Shown here in pieces: positions 36,772-45,287 of a stretch of DNA of 48,225 nt. Numbering within the stretch: position 1 is the first letter of the stretch; every line of letters starts with the position of its first letter. Source of the DNA: Microcoleus sp. FACHB-831. GTDB taxonomy: Bacteria > Cyanobacteriota > Cyanobacteriia > Cyanobacteriales > FACHB-T130. The position numbers and the translations under genes are program-made. The stretch lies in NCBI RefSeq assembly GCF_014695585.1, contig NZ_JACJON010000066.1:1-48225 (forward strand), given 5' to 3'. The notes below the pieces were generated by a model, which ran no database searches, was not told the origin of the DNA, and saw nothing but the letters and a program-made list of their open reading frames with translations.

Positions 36772-37596
36772 ATGAACGTTCAAGGAAAAACGGTTTTAAT
36801 TACGGGGGCGTCGCGTGGAATTGGCAGAGCGATCGCCCTAGAATTAGCGCAACAAGGAGCGAAAAAGCTGCTGCTTGTGGCACGCGATCGCCAGCGTTTA
36901 GATGAAGTTGGCAGGGAGATAGAAGCGTTTGGTACCCAAGTCGTGACGCTGGCTTTGGATCTGTCTCAGATAGTAGAAGTAAATATTGCGATCGCGCAAG
37001 CTTGGCGAAATCACGGGCCAATTCATTTATTAGTCAACTGTGCTGGAGTTGCACATCAAGCGCCTTTCTTGAAAACACAATTGCCTGATGTTCAACAAGA
37101 AATTGCCATTAATTTAATGGGAATGTACACCATGACTCGTCTAGTCGCCCGACGCATGGCAGCACAACGAGAAGGGACAATTGTTAACGTTTCTAGCTTG
37201 ATGGGAAAAATTGCAGCGCCGACGATGGCGACTTATTCAGCTACGAAGTTTGCGATTGTAGGGTTTACCCAAGCCTTGCGCGGGGAGTTAGCTGAACACA
37301 ATATCAAAGTGATGGCGTTGCTACCATCTTTAACTGATACTGACATGGTGCGAGAATTACATTGGTTTAGGTGGGTAGTACCGATGACTCCCCAGAAAGT
37401 AGCTAAGGGGCTTGTCGCCGGATTGAATAGAGAATCGCCGGAAATATTAGTGGGATGGCAAAGTCATTTAGCAGTGTGGTGCGATCGCATTGCGCCTTGG
37501 CTGCTGGAGAAAATTTTACTAATGGCTGCTCCCCTGTCGAAGTATAAACAAAAGCAGTACCGAAGACTAAGACAGGCTGCGCTAACTTCGCGTTAG
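36772..37596 (+). CDS. Short-chain dehydrogenase/reductase (SDR)
   Basis: 274 residues, classical SDR. The cofactor motif TGASRGIG is at about 11-18, NCAG at about 88-91, Ser in NVSSLMG near 139, and the catalytic YxxxK as YSATK near 153-157. The Arg/Asp pattern after the second strand (VARDRQRLD) favours NADPH, by the general rule. The C-terminal part has hydrophobic stretches (LAVWCDRIAPWLLEKILLM) that may touch the membrane, as in SDRs acting on lipids or ketones; the substrate is unknown. GGAG lies 12 nt before the ATG. A strong hairpin at 37604-37639 follows. Confidence 0.9.
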   Translation: MNVQGKTVLITGASRGIGRAIALELAQQGAKKLLLVARDRQRLDEVGREIEAFGTQVVTLALDLSQIVEVNIAIAQAWRNHGPIHLLVNCAGVAHQAPFLKTQLPDVQQEIAINLMGMYTMTRLVARRMAAQREGTIVNVSSLMGKIAAPTMATYSATKFAIVGFTQALRGELAEHNIKVMALLPSLTDTDMVRELHWFRWVVPMTPQKVAKGLVAGLNRESPEILVGWQSHLAVWCDRIAPWLLEKILLMAAPLSKYKQKQYRRLRQAALTSR

Positions 37597-37608
37597 AAAA
37601 AGTTACTT

Positions 37609-37632
37609 GGGAGAGTCTTATTTAAGACTCTC
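37609..37632 (+). terminator. Terminator hairpin after the SDR gene
   Basis: GGAGAGTCTTA and TAAGACTCTCC form an 11-bp perfect stem with a 2-nt loop; ACTT and AAGT extend the symmetry outside. A T-run is nearly absent (GTAAGTTTTG), so it may work only as a strong hairpin or as a processing signal. Confidence 0.65.
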
Positions 37633-37737
37633 CGTAAGTTTTGTGGGGGCGCGCTCGCGCAATCCCAGAGCAATTCCTAATTCCCCAAGTTAACAAAAAA
37701 CTATTGGGATGCGATCGCTGCTGTTAATTCCATACCA

Positions 37738-37762
37738 ACAAAAAAGCCCTCGTCTGAGGGCT
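37738..37762 (-). terminator. Intrinsic terminator of the symporter operon
   Basis: Read on the minus strand, AGCCCTC and GAGGGCT form a 7-bp stem with a 4-nt loop, followed by TTTTTTG. It begins 24 bp after the stop codon of the symporter gene and fits a Rho-independent terminator well. Confidence 0.88.
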
Positions 37763-37785
37763 GCTGATTGTGTTGTTTATTGATA

Positions 37786-39459
37786 TTAATGGCTTACTTC
37801 TACAGGTGCTTCTCCACCAGGAGTCCGTAGCATTTCCACCATTTCTTGAATTTCCGGTGGCGGTGGTGGAGTCAGGCGAGAAACAACCCAGGTAACTACA
37901 AAGTTGATTAGCATCCCCAAGGTGCCAATTCCTTCAGGCGATACGCCAAAAAACCAAGGTTGCATTCCATAGAATTTGACTCCAACGATGTAGTAGATGG
38001 TGAAGATTAAACCTACTAACATCCCCGCGATCGCGCCTTCCCGATTCGTGCGTTTGTCAAAGATGCCTAAGATAATAATTGGGAAAAAGCTTGCAGCCGC
38101 CAAACCAAAAGCAAAAGCGACTACTTGAGCGACAAAGCCTGGGGGATTGACGCCAAAATATCCAGCAACAGCGATCGCAAATCCAATCATAATCCGACCG
38201 AACATCACCCGCCGAGCTTCCGAGGCTCCAGGGTTAATAATGCGGTAGTAGATATCATGGGCGATAGAACTGGAAATCACCAGCAGCAATCCCGAAGCCG
38301 TAGACAAAGCCGCCGCCAGTCCTCCCGTCGCCACCAAAGCAATTACCCAAGGAGCCAGTTTCGCTACCTCCGGAGTTGATAGCACGATGATGTCGCGGTC
38401 GATACCAATCTCGTTCGTAGTTTTATCAGGTGTTAGCTGGATGCGTCCATCGCCATTTTTGTCCTCAAAGGTCAACAGCTTGGTATTTTCCCACTTGTTC
38501 ACCCAGTCTAGCTGACGTACCTCTTCAATAGTTTTGTTGTGCAAGGTATCGATCAGGTTGTACCGGGCAAAGGTAGATAAAGCAGGTGCAGTAGTGTAGA
38601 GTATGGCGATGAACAGCAACGCCCAACCTGCTGAGTAGCGTGCCGCTCTCACATCAGGAACAGTATAAAATCGCACAATGATATGGGGCAGCCCCGCAGT
38701 TCCCACCATCAACGCGATGGTGCTAAACAATACATCCAACTGCGACTGATTCACAAAGGGTTTTGTGTACTCTTGGAAACCGAGATCTAGCTGAACTTGG
38801 TTGAGTTTCTCAACGATGTCGCTGAAAGTAAACGCCAGTTGGGGGATGGGGTTGCCAGTGAGCAAGAATGAGAGAGCGATCGCTGGGATTAAGTAGGCGA
38901 AAATCAACACCCCATACTGTGCAACCTGAGTCCAAGTGATGCCTTTCATTCCCCCCAGAACGGAGAAAAAGGCGACAATTATCATCCCAATAATCACGCC
39001 AGTATTGATGTCTACTTGAAGAAAGCGGCTGAAAACAATTCCCACACCGCGCATCTGTCCGGCGACATAAGTCATCGAGATGAAAATCGCGGCTACAACT
39101 GCTACTAAACGAGCAACGTTGGAATAATAGCGATCGCCCACAAAATCAGGTACGGTATATTTACCGAATTTACGCAGGTAAGGTGCTAGTAATAACGCCA
39201 AAAGCACGTAGCCACCAGTCCAACCCATCAAGTAAACCGAACCGTCGTAACCCAGAAACGAGATTAACCCCGCCATCGAGATAAACGAAGCCGCCGACAT
39301 CCAATCAGCACCAGTAGCCGCACCGTTAGCGATCGCGGGAACTCCTCTTCCAGCTACGAAAAAATCAGCACTAACTTTGACGCGAGACTGCCAACCAATA
39401 TACAGGTATGCAATGAAGGAGAGACTGACCAACAAAATAGTCCAGACTTCAACAGACAT
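37786..39459 (-). CDS. Sodium:solute symporter large subunit (VC_2705/ActP-like)
   Basis: 557 residues, about 13 membrane helices. The family is the sodium:solute symporter group that pairs with a small DUF4212 protein. ATGADWMSAASFISMAG (about 50-65) and the helix around GGLAAALSTASGLLLVISS are Na+/substrate-site segments. A soluble loop (about 330-365) carries DKNGDGRIQL, which matches the first ten positions of an EF-hand calcium loop, but with Pro where the last acidic ligand would be. Related proteins carry acetate or other short-chain acids; the true substrate is not shown. AGGGGAGA just ahead of the ATG fixes the start. It follows the small subunit by 9 bp, in the same operon. Confidence 0.93.
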   Translation of the reverse strand: MSVEVWTILLVSLSFIAYLYIGWQSRVKVSADFFVAGRGVPAIANGAATGADWMSAASFISMAGLISFLGYDGSVYLMGWTGGYVLLALLLAPYLRKFGKYTVPDFVGDRYYSNVARLVAVVAAIFISMTYVAGQMRGVGIVFSRFLQVDINTGVIIGMIIVAFFSVLGGMKGITWTQVAQYGVLIFAYLIPAIALSFLLTGNPIPQLAFTFSDIVEKLNQVQLDLGFQEYTKPFVNQSQLDVLFSTIALMVGTAGLPHIIVRFYTVPDVRAARYSAGWALLFIAILYTTAPALSTFARYNLIDTLHNKTIEEVRQLDWVNKWENTKLLTFEDKNGDGRIQLTPDKTTNEIGIDRDIIVLSTPEVAKLAPWVIALVATGGLAAALSTASGLLLVISSSIAHDIYYRIINPGASEARRVMFGRIMIGFAIAVAGYFGVNPPGFVAQVVAFAFGLAAASFFPIIILGIFDKRTNREGAIAGMLVGLIFTIYYIVGVKFYGMQPWFFGVSPEGIGTLGMLINFVVTWVVSRLTPPPPPEIQEMVEMLRTPGGEAPVEVSH

Positions 39460-39468
39460 GATTCTCCC

Positions 39469-39723
39469 CTATTCGTCGATATTATATTTGCGATCCAGTT
39501 TGTCCATCTGCACGGCGTAGATGAATATCAGCACCACAAAGACATAGATAGACCCCTGTTGCGCCATCCAAAAGCCGAGGGGAACGCCACCCAGACGCAC
39601 CGCGTTTAATGGTTCAACTAGCAGAATGCTGAATACGATTGACACTAGCGCCCACACAATCAGCAAATTCCGAATTAAAGCCGTATTAGCACGCCAGTAA
39701 GCCTGACGTTTATCTTGGTTCAT
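39469..39723 (-). CDS. DUF4212 small subunit of the sodium:solute symporter
   Basis: 84 residues with two membrane helices (about 17-37 and 50-72). QAYWRANTALIRNLLIVWAL and the FWMAQQGSIYVFVVLIFIYA segment are the DUF4212 signatures. It ends with YAVQMDKLDRKYNIDE. It is read first in the operon, 9 bp before the large subunit, and the two are expected to act together in the inner membrane. The promoter must lie in the 350-bp region upstream. Confidence 0.93.
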   Translation of the reverse strand: MNQDKRQAYWRANTALIRNLLIVWALVSIVFSILLVEPLNAVRLGGVPLGFWMAQQGSIYVFVVLIFIYAVQMDKLDRKYNIDE

Positions 39724-40074
39724 GTTTCTTCCTTGTTTTGCACCGTTTTATTAAGCGAAATCAAGGATACACGGGCTTTGTAGCGTTTCTAAAAATCTCA
39801 ACAAATTTCTACACAATGCAACCGTTGCAGGAATGCGATCGCGTTTCACAAATCGAGGAAAATCAAATATCAGGTATCTAATCAGACATTAGCAGATGAC
39901 TCAAAATGAACGCATAGAACCAAAGCCTCTATCTAGGTCACTTCGATCCCCCCTCCTCTTCGCTTGCGGGCTTATCCATTACCCACATCTTTCTTAACAA
40001 TGAGACAAACGACTTAAAATAATCTTGAAAGGCTTGATAGGTATAGTTTTGAGAGAAGAGAAAAATAGCGGGTG
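39724..40074. other. 351-bp intergenic region upstream of the symporter operon
   Basis: No gene is seen. It must hold the symporter promoter on the minus strand. A HIP1-like site lies near 39836. Nothing else stands out. Confidence 0.35.
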
Positions 40075-40227
40075 ATGGCCTGCATGGAAAAGTGGGCAGC
40101 TAAAGAATTGTCCCAGGTAGACTTAGGAGACGCAAGTAGAAACAAGCGCCTTATACGCTTAGTAAAAAACTTGGCTTTCGCAATAGTTGCAGCGATAACT
40201 ATCCCAATGTTATTGGTTTGGCAATAG
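40075..40227 (+). pseudogene. Remnant of an IS4/Tn5-like transposase N-terminus
   Basis: About 50 codons start at the ATG at 40075. The opening MEKWAAKELSQVDLGDASRN and the next segment RLIRLVKNLA match the DNA-binding N-terminal part of Tn5/IS4-type transposases, which usually reads W-x-E-x-E-L-x-x-(A/V)DLGD-x-R-x-x-R-L. After NLA the frame leaves the family pattern and stops at 40225. No catalytic part or terminal repeats remain, so the rest of the element has been lost. Confidence 0.6.
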
Positions 40228-40363
40228 TTATCTTCTTCACACTTTTGATTGGAAAAGTCATTTTGTCAGATGAAGCACCACAATCTCCGCCTCCAATAAC
40301 TCAGACTCGTAACTGATGCAGAAGCGCGATCGCACCATTAATTCCCAGCGATTGTTAATATAG

Positions 40364-40384
40364 CCGCAGGCTTCTAGCCTGCGG
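40364..40384. repeat. Palindromic repeat upstream of the DUF429 gene
   Basis: CCGCAGGCT and AGCCTGCGG form a perfect 9-bp stem with loop TCT. This is a dispersed hairpin form common in cyanobacteria. It sits 27 bp before the start of the DUF429 gene, so it will be in its leader or overlap its promoter. Confidence 0.7.
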
Positions 40385-40410
40385 GTGAAACAGAAACAGG
40401 GATATAAACA

Positions 40411-41226
40411 ATGAAATTTATCGGGATAGATTTGGGGTGGCGATCGCAACCTAGCGGATGTTGTTGTTTATCCCCGCAAGATGGAAAACTGCAAATAGTA
40501 GATTTAACTCGAATAGATGCGATCGCAGATATCCTCGACTGGATTGATACAACCGCACCGCCAACAGAACCCGCCATAATCGCTGTAGACGCACCCACAC
40601 TCATCCCCAACGCTACAGGGATGCGACTACCAGACAAACTCGCCCACAAACATTTTGGAAAATATCACGCAGGTTGCTATCCAGCAAACCTCGGTCTACC
40701 CTTCGCACAACGCACAGTAGAATTTGGATTACAACTAGAAACTCGCGGATTCGTACACGCACCAATAATAGAACCCCAAAAACGGGATAGATATCAAATC
40801 GAAGTATTTCCCCACCCAGCCATAGTAAATTTATTCGGCTTAGAACGCATTCTTAAGTATAAAAAAGGAAAACTGGCAGAGCGTCAATTAGAACTAATCA
40901 AACTCTACCAGTACATTGTAAATATCTTGCCCAATCTCCAACCAAGCCTCAAGCCTGATTTTAGATTTTCGATTTTAGATTTTGGATTGGGTGTTGCTGG
41001 TGAAAATATAGAATGTTCAAAAATTCCAAATCAGCCTTTAATCGAAAATCCAAAATCAAAAATCCAAAATTACCTAACAGGTGCAGCCCTCAAAGCATTA
41101 GAAGATCAACTAGATAGTCTCATCTGTGCTTATGTCGCAGCGCACTGGTGGTATTGGGGATTAGAGCGTAACTTGGTACTGGGCGATCGCACGACAGGCT
41201 ACATCGTCATCCCCAATCGATTTTAG
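40411..41226 (+). CDS. DUF429 family protein with an in-frame repeat insertion
   Basis: 271 residues, soluble. The DUF429 signatures are MKFIGIDLGW (about 1-10), AVDAPTLIPNATGMR (about 57-71), CYPANLG and IEVFPHPA; an RNase H-like fold with acidic residues is expected. The function is not established. The C-terminal AALKALEDQLDSLICAYVAAHW is also typical. Residues 183-221 do not belong to the family pattern: they are encoded by a dispersed A/T-rich repeat (see 40958-41072) that keeps the frame open. The protein may tolerate this as a surface loop. Immediately after the stop codon another copy of the same repeat begins. A palindrome at 40364 precedes the start. Confidence 0.85.
   Translation: MKFIGIDLGWRSQPSGCCCLSPQDGKLQIVDLTRIDAIADILDWIDTTAPPTEPAIIAVDAPTLIPNATGMRLPDKLAHKHFGKYHAGCYPANLGLPFAQRTVEFGLQLETRGFVHAPIIEPQKRDRYQIEVFPHPAIVNLFGLERILKYKKGKLAERQLELIKLYQYIVNILPNLQPSLKPDFRFSILDFGLGVAGENIECSKIPNQPLIENPKSKIQNYLTGAALKALEDQLDSLICAYVAAHWWYWGLERNLVLGDRTTGYIVIPNRF
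40958..41072. repeat. Dispersed A/T-rich repeat inserted in frame in the DUF429 gene
   Basis: The left arm repeats the unit GATTTTAGATTTT/GATTTTGG and the right arm repeats AATCCAAAATC, its reverse complement, around about 50 unique bases. The total (115 bp) adds about 38 codons without a stop. The same units recur at 41223-41272, just outside the gene. Confidence 0.82.
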
Positions 41227-41272
41227 ATTTTAGATTATTAATCCAAAATCCAAAATCCAAAATCCAAAATCA
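41223..41272. repeat. AATCCAAAATC-type repeat between convergent genes
   Basis: TTTTAGATTTTAGATTAT is followed by four tandem units of AATCCAA or near variants. It fills the whole gap between the DUF429 stop and the glycogen phosphorylase stop. Such heptamer-like repeats are common between genes in filamentous cyanobacteria. Confidence 0.8.
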
Positions 41273-43828
41273 TTACGCCCAGCGCATCAATCCCAATTCA
41301 AAAGTACTGCTGACATTTTTGTGTTTGGGTAACACGCGCAGAGACAAACCTTGCAAACCACTCGAAGAGTACAAGATATTTGAAGTGTAAACGCTAATAC
41401 CCTGTTGGTCAGAACCTTGGTGTTCCATCACAACAGGAATGCCATTAACAATCTGACCAGATGCATCAATTGAACCCTGGTAAAGTTCAACTTGTACGTC
41501 CTCTGGTTGTAGTTTGTTAAGGTCGATCCGCGCTTTGACAGAAATCGTTTGACCTACCATGATCTGGGATGGTTCGGAAACATCAACCGCCTCAATTTTG
41601 ATGTCGTACCAATTCTCATTAACTTTACGCTTCCAAGAAGATAACTCTTTAGCTGGAGCGTAGTTGTTAGCAGTCATAGCAAAGTAGCGATCGCTTGCTG
41701 GAAAATATCCCCGCATTCCATAATCGCGCACCATCCGCGCTGTATTAAAGAACGGTGTATTCAACCGAATCGCATCCTTCATTTTGGCAATCCACTTGCG
41801 GGGAATTCCAAACTCATCGCGGTCGTAGAACAACGGCACAACTTCATTTTCAATCGTGTCGTACAGCGCAGACGATTCCACATCATCTTGATATGCTAGG
41901 TCGTCGTAGTCTTCCCCGTGACCAATCGGCCAACCAGTACGCACGTAATCCGCCTCATCCCACCAACCATCTAGCACGCTGAGGTTAGGCAAACCATTCA
42001 TCGAAGCTTTCATCCCCGATGTACCCGATGCTTCGCGGGGACGGCGGGGCGTATTCAGCCAGACATCGCAGCCAGCAACCATCAACCGCGACACGTAGAT
42101 ATCGTAATCTGGCACAAACACCACGCTGGCGCTCATCCCTTGTTCCCGCGCAAAGTGGACGATATTGCGGATCAGCTCTTTTCCTGGAATATCCTTGGGA
42201 TGAGCTTTCCCAGCAAATAAGAACTGCACGCGGCGGTTTTTGTCCCCAGCCAAAATTTTCTTAATTCTGTCGAGGTTACGCAGAAATAGAGTAGCCCGCT
42301 TATATGTCGCAAAGCGACGAGCAAAACCAATCGTCAACGCAAATGGGTCTAGCACTTCCTGCGCTTGGGCAATTTCAGCAGGAGAAGCACTGCGATCGCG
42401 CAACTTCCTTACCATATGCTCCCGCACAAACACCACCATTTCTGAGCGCTGACGCTCGTGATTGCGCCACAACTCCTCATCTGGAATCGACTTCACCCGC
42501 TCCCACAAAGGATCGTCAACGGCTGCATCAGACCACTGGGGGCCAAGGTAGCGATCGTATAACTCCTGAGTTGGCTTCGACACGCAACTGCGGGCGTGTA
42601 CGCCGTTGGTAATCGCTGTAATCGGCACTTCATCTAAGGGGAAATCTTTCCACAAACTGTGGAACATCCGCCGCGAGACTAACCCGTGCAACTGGGCGAC
42701 ACCATTGACAAAGCTGGCCATATTCATTGCCAGGATAATCATGCTGAAGGGTTCTGCCAAATCGCCAGGGGTTTCCCGTCCCACAGACAGAAATTCTTCT
42801 TTAGATAAGCCAAAGCGATCGCCGTAATGTCCCAAATAATGGAGAATCATCTCTCCGCTGAACTTATCAATTCCAGCGGGTACGGGCGTATGCGTAGTGA
42901 AAATATTGCTGGAAATTGCTACTTGCTTAGCTTCGTTGTAGCTCAGTCCTTCTTCTTCCATCAGCATCCGGATGCGTTCTAGAGACAAGAACGCCGAATG
43001 CCCCTCGTTCATATGGTAGACCGTCGGTTTCAGTCCCAACGCTTTGAGCATCCGCACGCCGCCGATACCAAGCAATATTTCTTGGTGAATGCGGATATCC
43101 AGGTCGCCACCATAGAGTTGGTCGGTGATGTTGTGGTCGTATTCCGCGTTTGGCTCGATGTTTGTATCTAGCAGGTAAAGAGGTACAACTCCCACTTGCA
43201 CGCGCCACACGCGAGCATAGACGGTACGCCCTGGAAACGGCACGTCTATCCGCAATTCTGACCCGTCAGGATTCCGCTCTAGGTGTAGCGGCATATTGTA
43301 GAAGTCGTTGATGGGGTAGCGTTCTTGCTGCCAGCCATCGGCGCTTAGTTGTTGGGAAAAATAACCTTCTTGGTAGAGCAAGCCGACGCCTACGAGAGGC
43401 AAACCCAGGTCAGATGCAGATTTCAGGTGATCTCCAGCAAGTACGCCCAAGCCCCCAGAGTAGATGGGCAGGCAATCGCACAATCCAAATTCAGCAGAAA
43501 AATAGGCGTAGCATTCTGATTGCTGACTTCTACTCTTGCGATACCAGTGGCGATCGCTTAGGTAGTTGTCTAGCTGCATCGCTGCTCTTTCCATTTGGGC
43601 AACAAAGCCTTCATCTTCAGCAACTTCCTTTAGTCGCTTTTGAGAGATGGTTCCCAGCATCAAAACTGGATTGTGGCGGCTTGATTCCCACAAATCGCGG
43701 TCTAGGCGACGAAATAACTCTTTAGTTTCGACGTTCCAATCCCAGTGCAGGTTGAAAGCCAGTTTTCGTAACGGTTCGAGTCGCGGTGGTAAAGCGGGGG
43801 ATACGTTAAATGTCCGAATCGGCTGCAT
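41273..43828 (-). CDS. glgP: Alpha-glucan (glycogen) phosphorylase
   Basis: 851 residues from the ATG at 43828, with GAGG 9 nt upstream; the TTG one codon earlier is unlikely. It belongs to the shorter phosphorylase type with an N-terminal DUF3417-like region (LEPLRKLAFNLHWDWN). AEFGLCDCLPIYSGGLGVLAGDH, HMNEGHSAFLSLER and TTHTPVPAGIDKF are conserved active-site stretches, and the PLP Lys is K607 in GTSGMKAS. It removes glucose-1-phosphate from glycogen stores. Neighbours give no operon; the DUF429 gene converges with it. A 15-bp hairpin at 43898-43939 lies about 70 bp upstream. Confidence 0.95.
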   Translation of the reverse strand: MQPIRTFNVSPALPPRLEPLRKLAFNLHWDWNVETKELFRRLDRDLWESSRHNPVLMLGTISQKRLKEVAEDEGFVAQMERAAMQLDNYLSDRHWYRKSRSQQSECYAYFSAEFGLCDCLPIYSGGLGVLAGDHLKSASDLGLPLVGVGLLYQEGYFSQQLSADGWQQERYPINDFYNMPLHLERNPDGSELRIDVPFPGRTVYARVWRVQVGVVPLYLLDTNIEPNAEYDHNITDQLYGGDLDIRIHQEILLGIGGVRMLKALGLKPTVYHMNEGHSAFLSLERIRMLMEEEGLSYNEAKQVAISSNIFTTHTPVPAGIDKFSGEMILHYLGHYGDRFGLSKEEFLSVGRETPGDLAEPFSMIILAMNMASFVNGVAQLHGLVSRRMFHSLWKDFPLDEVPITAITNGVHARSCVSKPTQELYDRYLGPQWSDAAVDDPLWERVKSIPDEELWRNHERQRSEMVVFVREHMVRKLRDRSASPAEIAQAQEVLDPFALTIGFARRFATYKRATLFLRNLDRIKKILAGDKNRRVQFLFAGKAHPKDIPGKELIRNIVHFAREQGMSASVVFVPDYDIYVSRLMVAGCDVWLNTPRRPREASGTSGMKASMNGLPNLSVLDGWWDEADYVRTGWPIGHGEDYDDLAYQDDVESSALYDTIENEVVPLFYDRDEFGIPRKWIAKMKDAIRLNTPFFNTARMVRDYGMRGYFPASDRYFAMTANNYAPAKELSSWKRKVNENWYDIKIEAVDVSEPSQIMVGQTISVKARIDLNKLQPEDVQVELYQGSIDASGQIVNGIPVVMEHQGSDQQGISVYTSNILYSSSGLQGLSLRVLPKHKNVSSTFELGLMRWA

Positions 43829-43897
43829 CAACTAAGCCTCTAAGTCCTGTTTTAGTTATTGTCACCTCTGTTGAGGCGTTTTCTAGTCACTCTTAAT

Positions 43898-43939
43898 ACT
43901 TTTTGTGGGAAAACGCGATCGCCCTTTTCCACAAAAAGT
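43898..43939. repeat. Large hairpin with HIP1 in its loop, upstream of glgP
   Basis: ACTTTTTGTGGGAAAA and TTTTCCACAAAAAGT pair over 15 bp with a single bulged G. The 11-nt loop contains GCGATCGC. It lies about 70 bp upstream of the glgP start and could be a regulatory structure in the leader or an intergenic repeat. Confidence 0.7.
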
Positions 43940-45051
43940 TTTCCTGCTCGCATTTTGCTGTTATTTTCGTATGGGCAATACAGCGCAGTTCCTTTATATG
44001 CGATCGCCCTCTTGCCCAGAATAAGCGAAAATTGTCAATTTACTCGCCACGATACCAGCGTGAAGATTAATTTTTTCAACCCTGGCTTTGGCATAATTAC
44101 TGGACGCCCCTGTTTTATCGCCTCAATTTATCGTGCTATTTCCCATACATCCCCAGCGCCAATTAGTCAAAATTATTACTTATTTTAGGTTTTATACTGA
44201 TTTTCAATTTTCAGATAAATCTTTAGTAACGCCAAGCTTTGTCCCCCTACCGCTCAACCGTATCAATGGGAGCGATCGCCGCTATAACTGGAATATCATT
44301 TATAAACTTGGTATATAAAACCCTCCATCTTTTTGGCCTTTTTCCATAAAATACTATAGTCCATTTAAAGTTTACGTCTTCTGCGATTTATTTAATTGTA
44401 TTTACCCTACTAAACTCTCTGGAGTCTATTTCTATGTTAATTTTAAAATTATTGCAAATAAGGTATTTTCTGCTATTCCAAACGATTAGATATTCTCGTA
44501 TTGCGAGCGTTTTTAATTACCCATTTTTAAATTAAGAACCTATAGAAAATAAGTTTTGTAGGTAATTACGGTTTAAAATGTTTCATTTACCAACCTCACG
44601 CAGATGCTTTAATATCTGAAAAAGCTGGAGTGAAATTGAGAACGCGCAGAAAATTATAATCCAGCATTCGCCGCATGCAACTTGATGAGGTGCAACGGGC
44701 GATAGATAATTAAGAGCAGCTTAAGTAGCGATCGCCCCAGTAAGCTATTCCACATTTAATTTCCCTATAAGCACTGGTCAAAAGCCTTAAAGCGCATAGC
44801 TTTTCTTTCTTTTAAATTTAGCCTTTTGACTTGCAACCTTGGCGATCGCCCCCGTAACGGAAACTTATAACACCAATCCATCGTCACAACAGGCTAGCAG
44901 CCATCAGGGATCGCCATCCTCACTGCTTGAGGTCAACAGTTGTTAAAAAAACTCCAGACCAAAAATGAAGCAATATTTCGGTATTATGAGAAAGTTGTAT
45001 GTCCTTTAAGACACCAACGTTCAGTCTTTCCTGTCTGGAGTAGATACTGCT
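43940..45051. other. 1.1-kb stretch without a recognisable gene
   Basis: Several open frames up to 110 codons occur on the plus strand, but they are Ser/Phe/Arg-rich, overlap A/T-rich sequence and lack ribosome-binding sites, so I do not call them. GTCAAAAG and CTTTTGAC flank A/T-rich sequence near 44778-44831, resembling dispersed repeats. The end of the stretch must hold the psbI promoter, with TATTAT at 44982-44987 a possible -10 box. Confidence 0.5.
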
Positions 45052-45168
45052 ATGCTGACCCTCAAAGTTACAGTTTATATTGTCGTTGCCTTCTTCTCGC
45101 TGCTGTTTATCTTTGGATTCCTATCAAGCGATCCTGCCCGGAACCCCGGACGCAGAGATCTAGAATAG
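45052..45168 (+). CDS. psbI: Photosystem II reaction centre protein I
   Basis: 38 residues, the exact PsbI length. A single membrane helix (about 4-24, [20 protein letters not shown]) follows the invariant MLTLK start, and the polar end [14 protein letters not shown] matches the conserved FGFLS-x-DP-x-RNPGR-x-DLE pattern. It binds near D1 and chlorophyll Z and helps assemble photosystem II in the thylakoid membrane. The gene is easily missed because of its size. GGAG of CTGGAG lies about 11 nt before the ATG. That site can pair with a complementary octamer 73 nt upstream (see findings). The LptD-like gene begins 119 bp downstream on the same strand. Confidence 0.97.
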   Translation: MLTLKVTVYIVVAFFSLLFIFGFLSSDPARNPGRRDLE

Positions 45169-45287
45169 ACAGCGCGATCGCTTGTTATCTCAGTCCGTCG
45201 TAAGGCGTGGCCATGCCACGCCTAAAATTTACCGTTGCGGTTGAGGTCATGCGCCCGGACTGTCAGTTTGACCACTGTTGTTGAAAA

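Noticed and set aside
36485-36905. Frames of 95 codons (minus) and 134 codons (plus) before the SDR gene
   Set aside because: Both overlap the inverted repeat, and the plus-strand frame runs far into the SDR gene in another frame. Neither has a good start signal.
43859-44318. Two overlapping plus-strand frames of 109 and 61 codons upstream of psbI
   Set aside because: Low coding quality, Ser/Phe/Arg-rich composition, no ribosome-binding site, and overlap with a hairpin and A/T-rich DNA.
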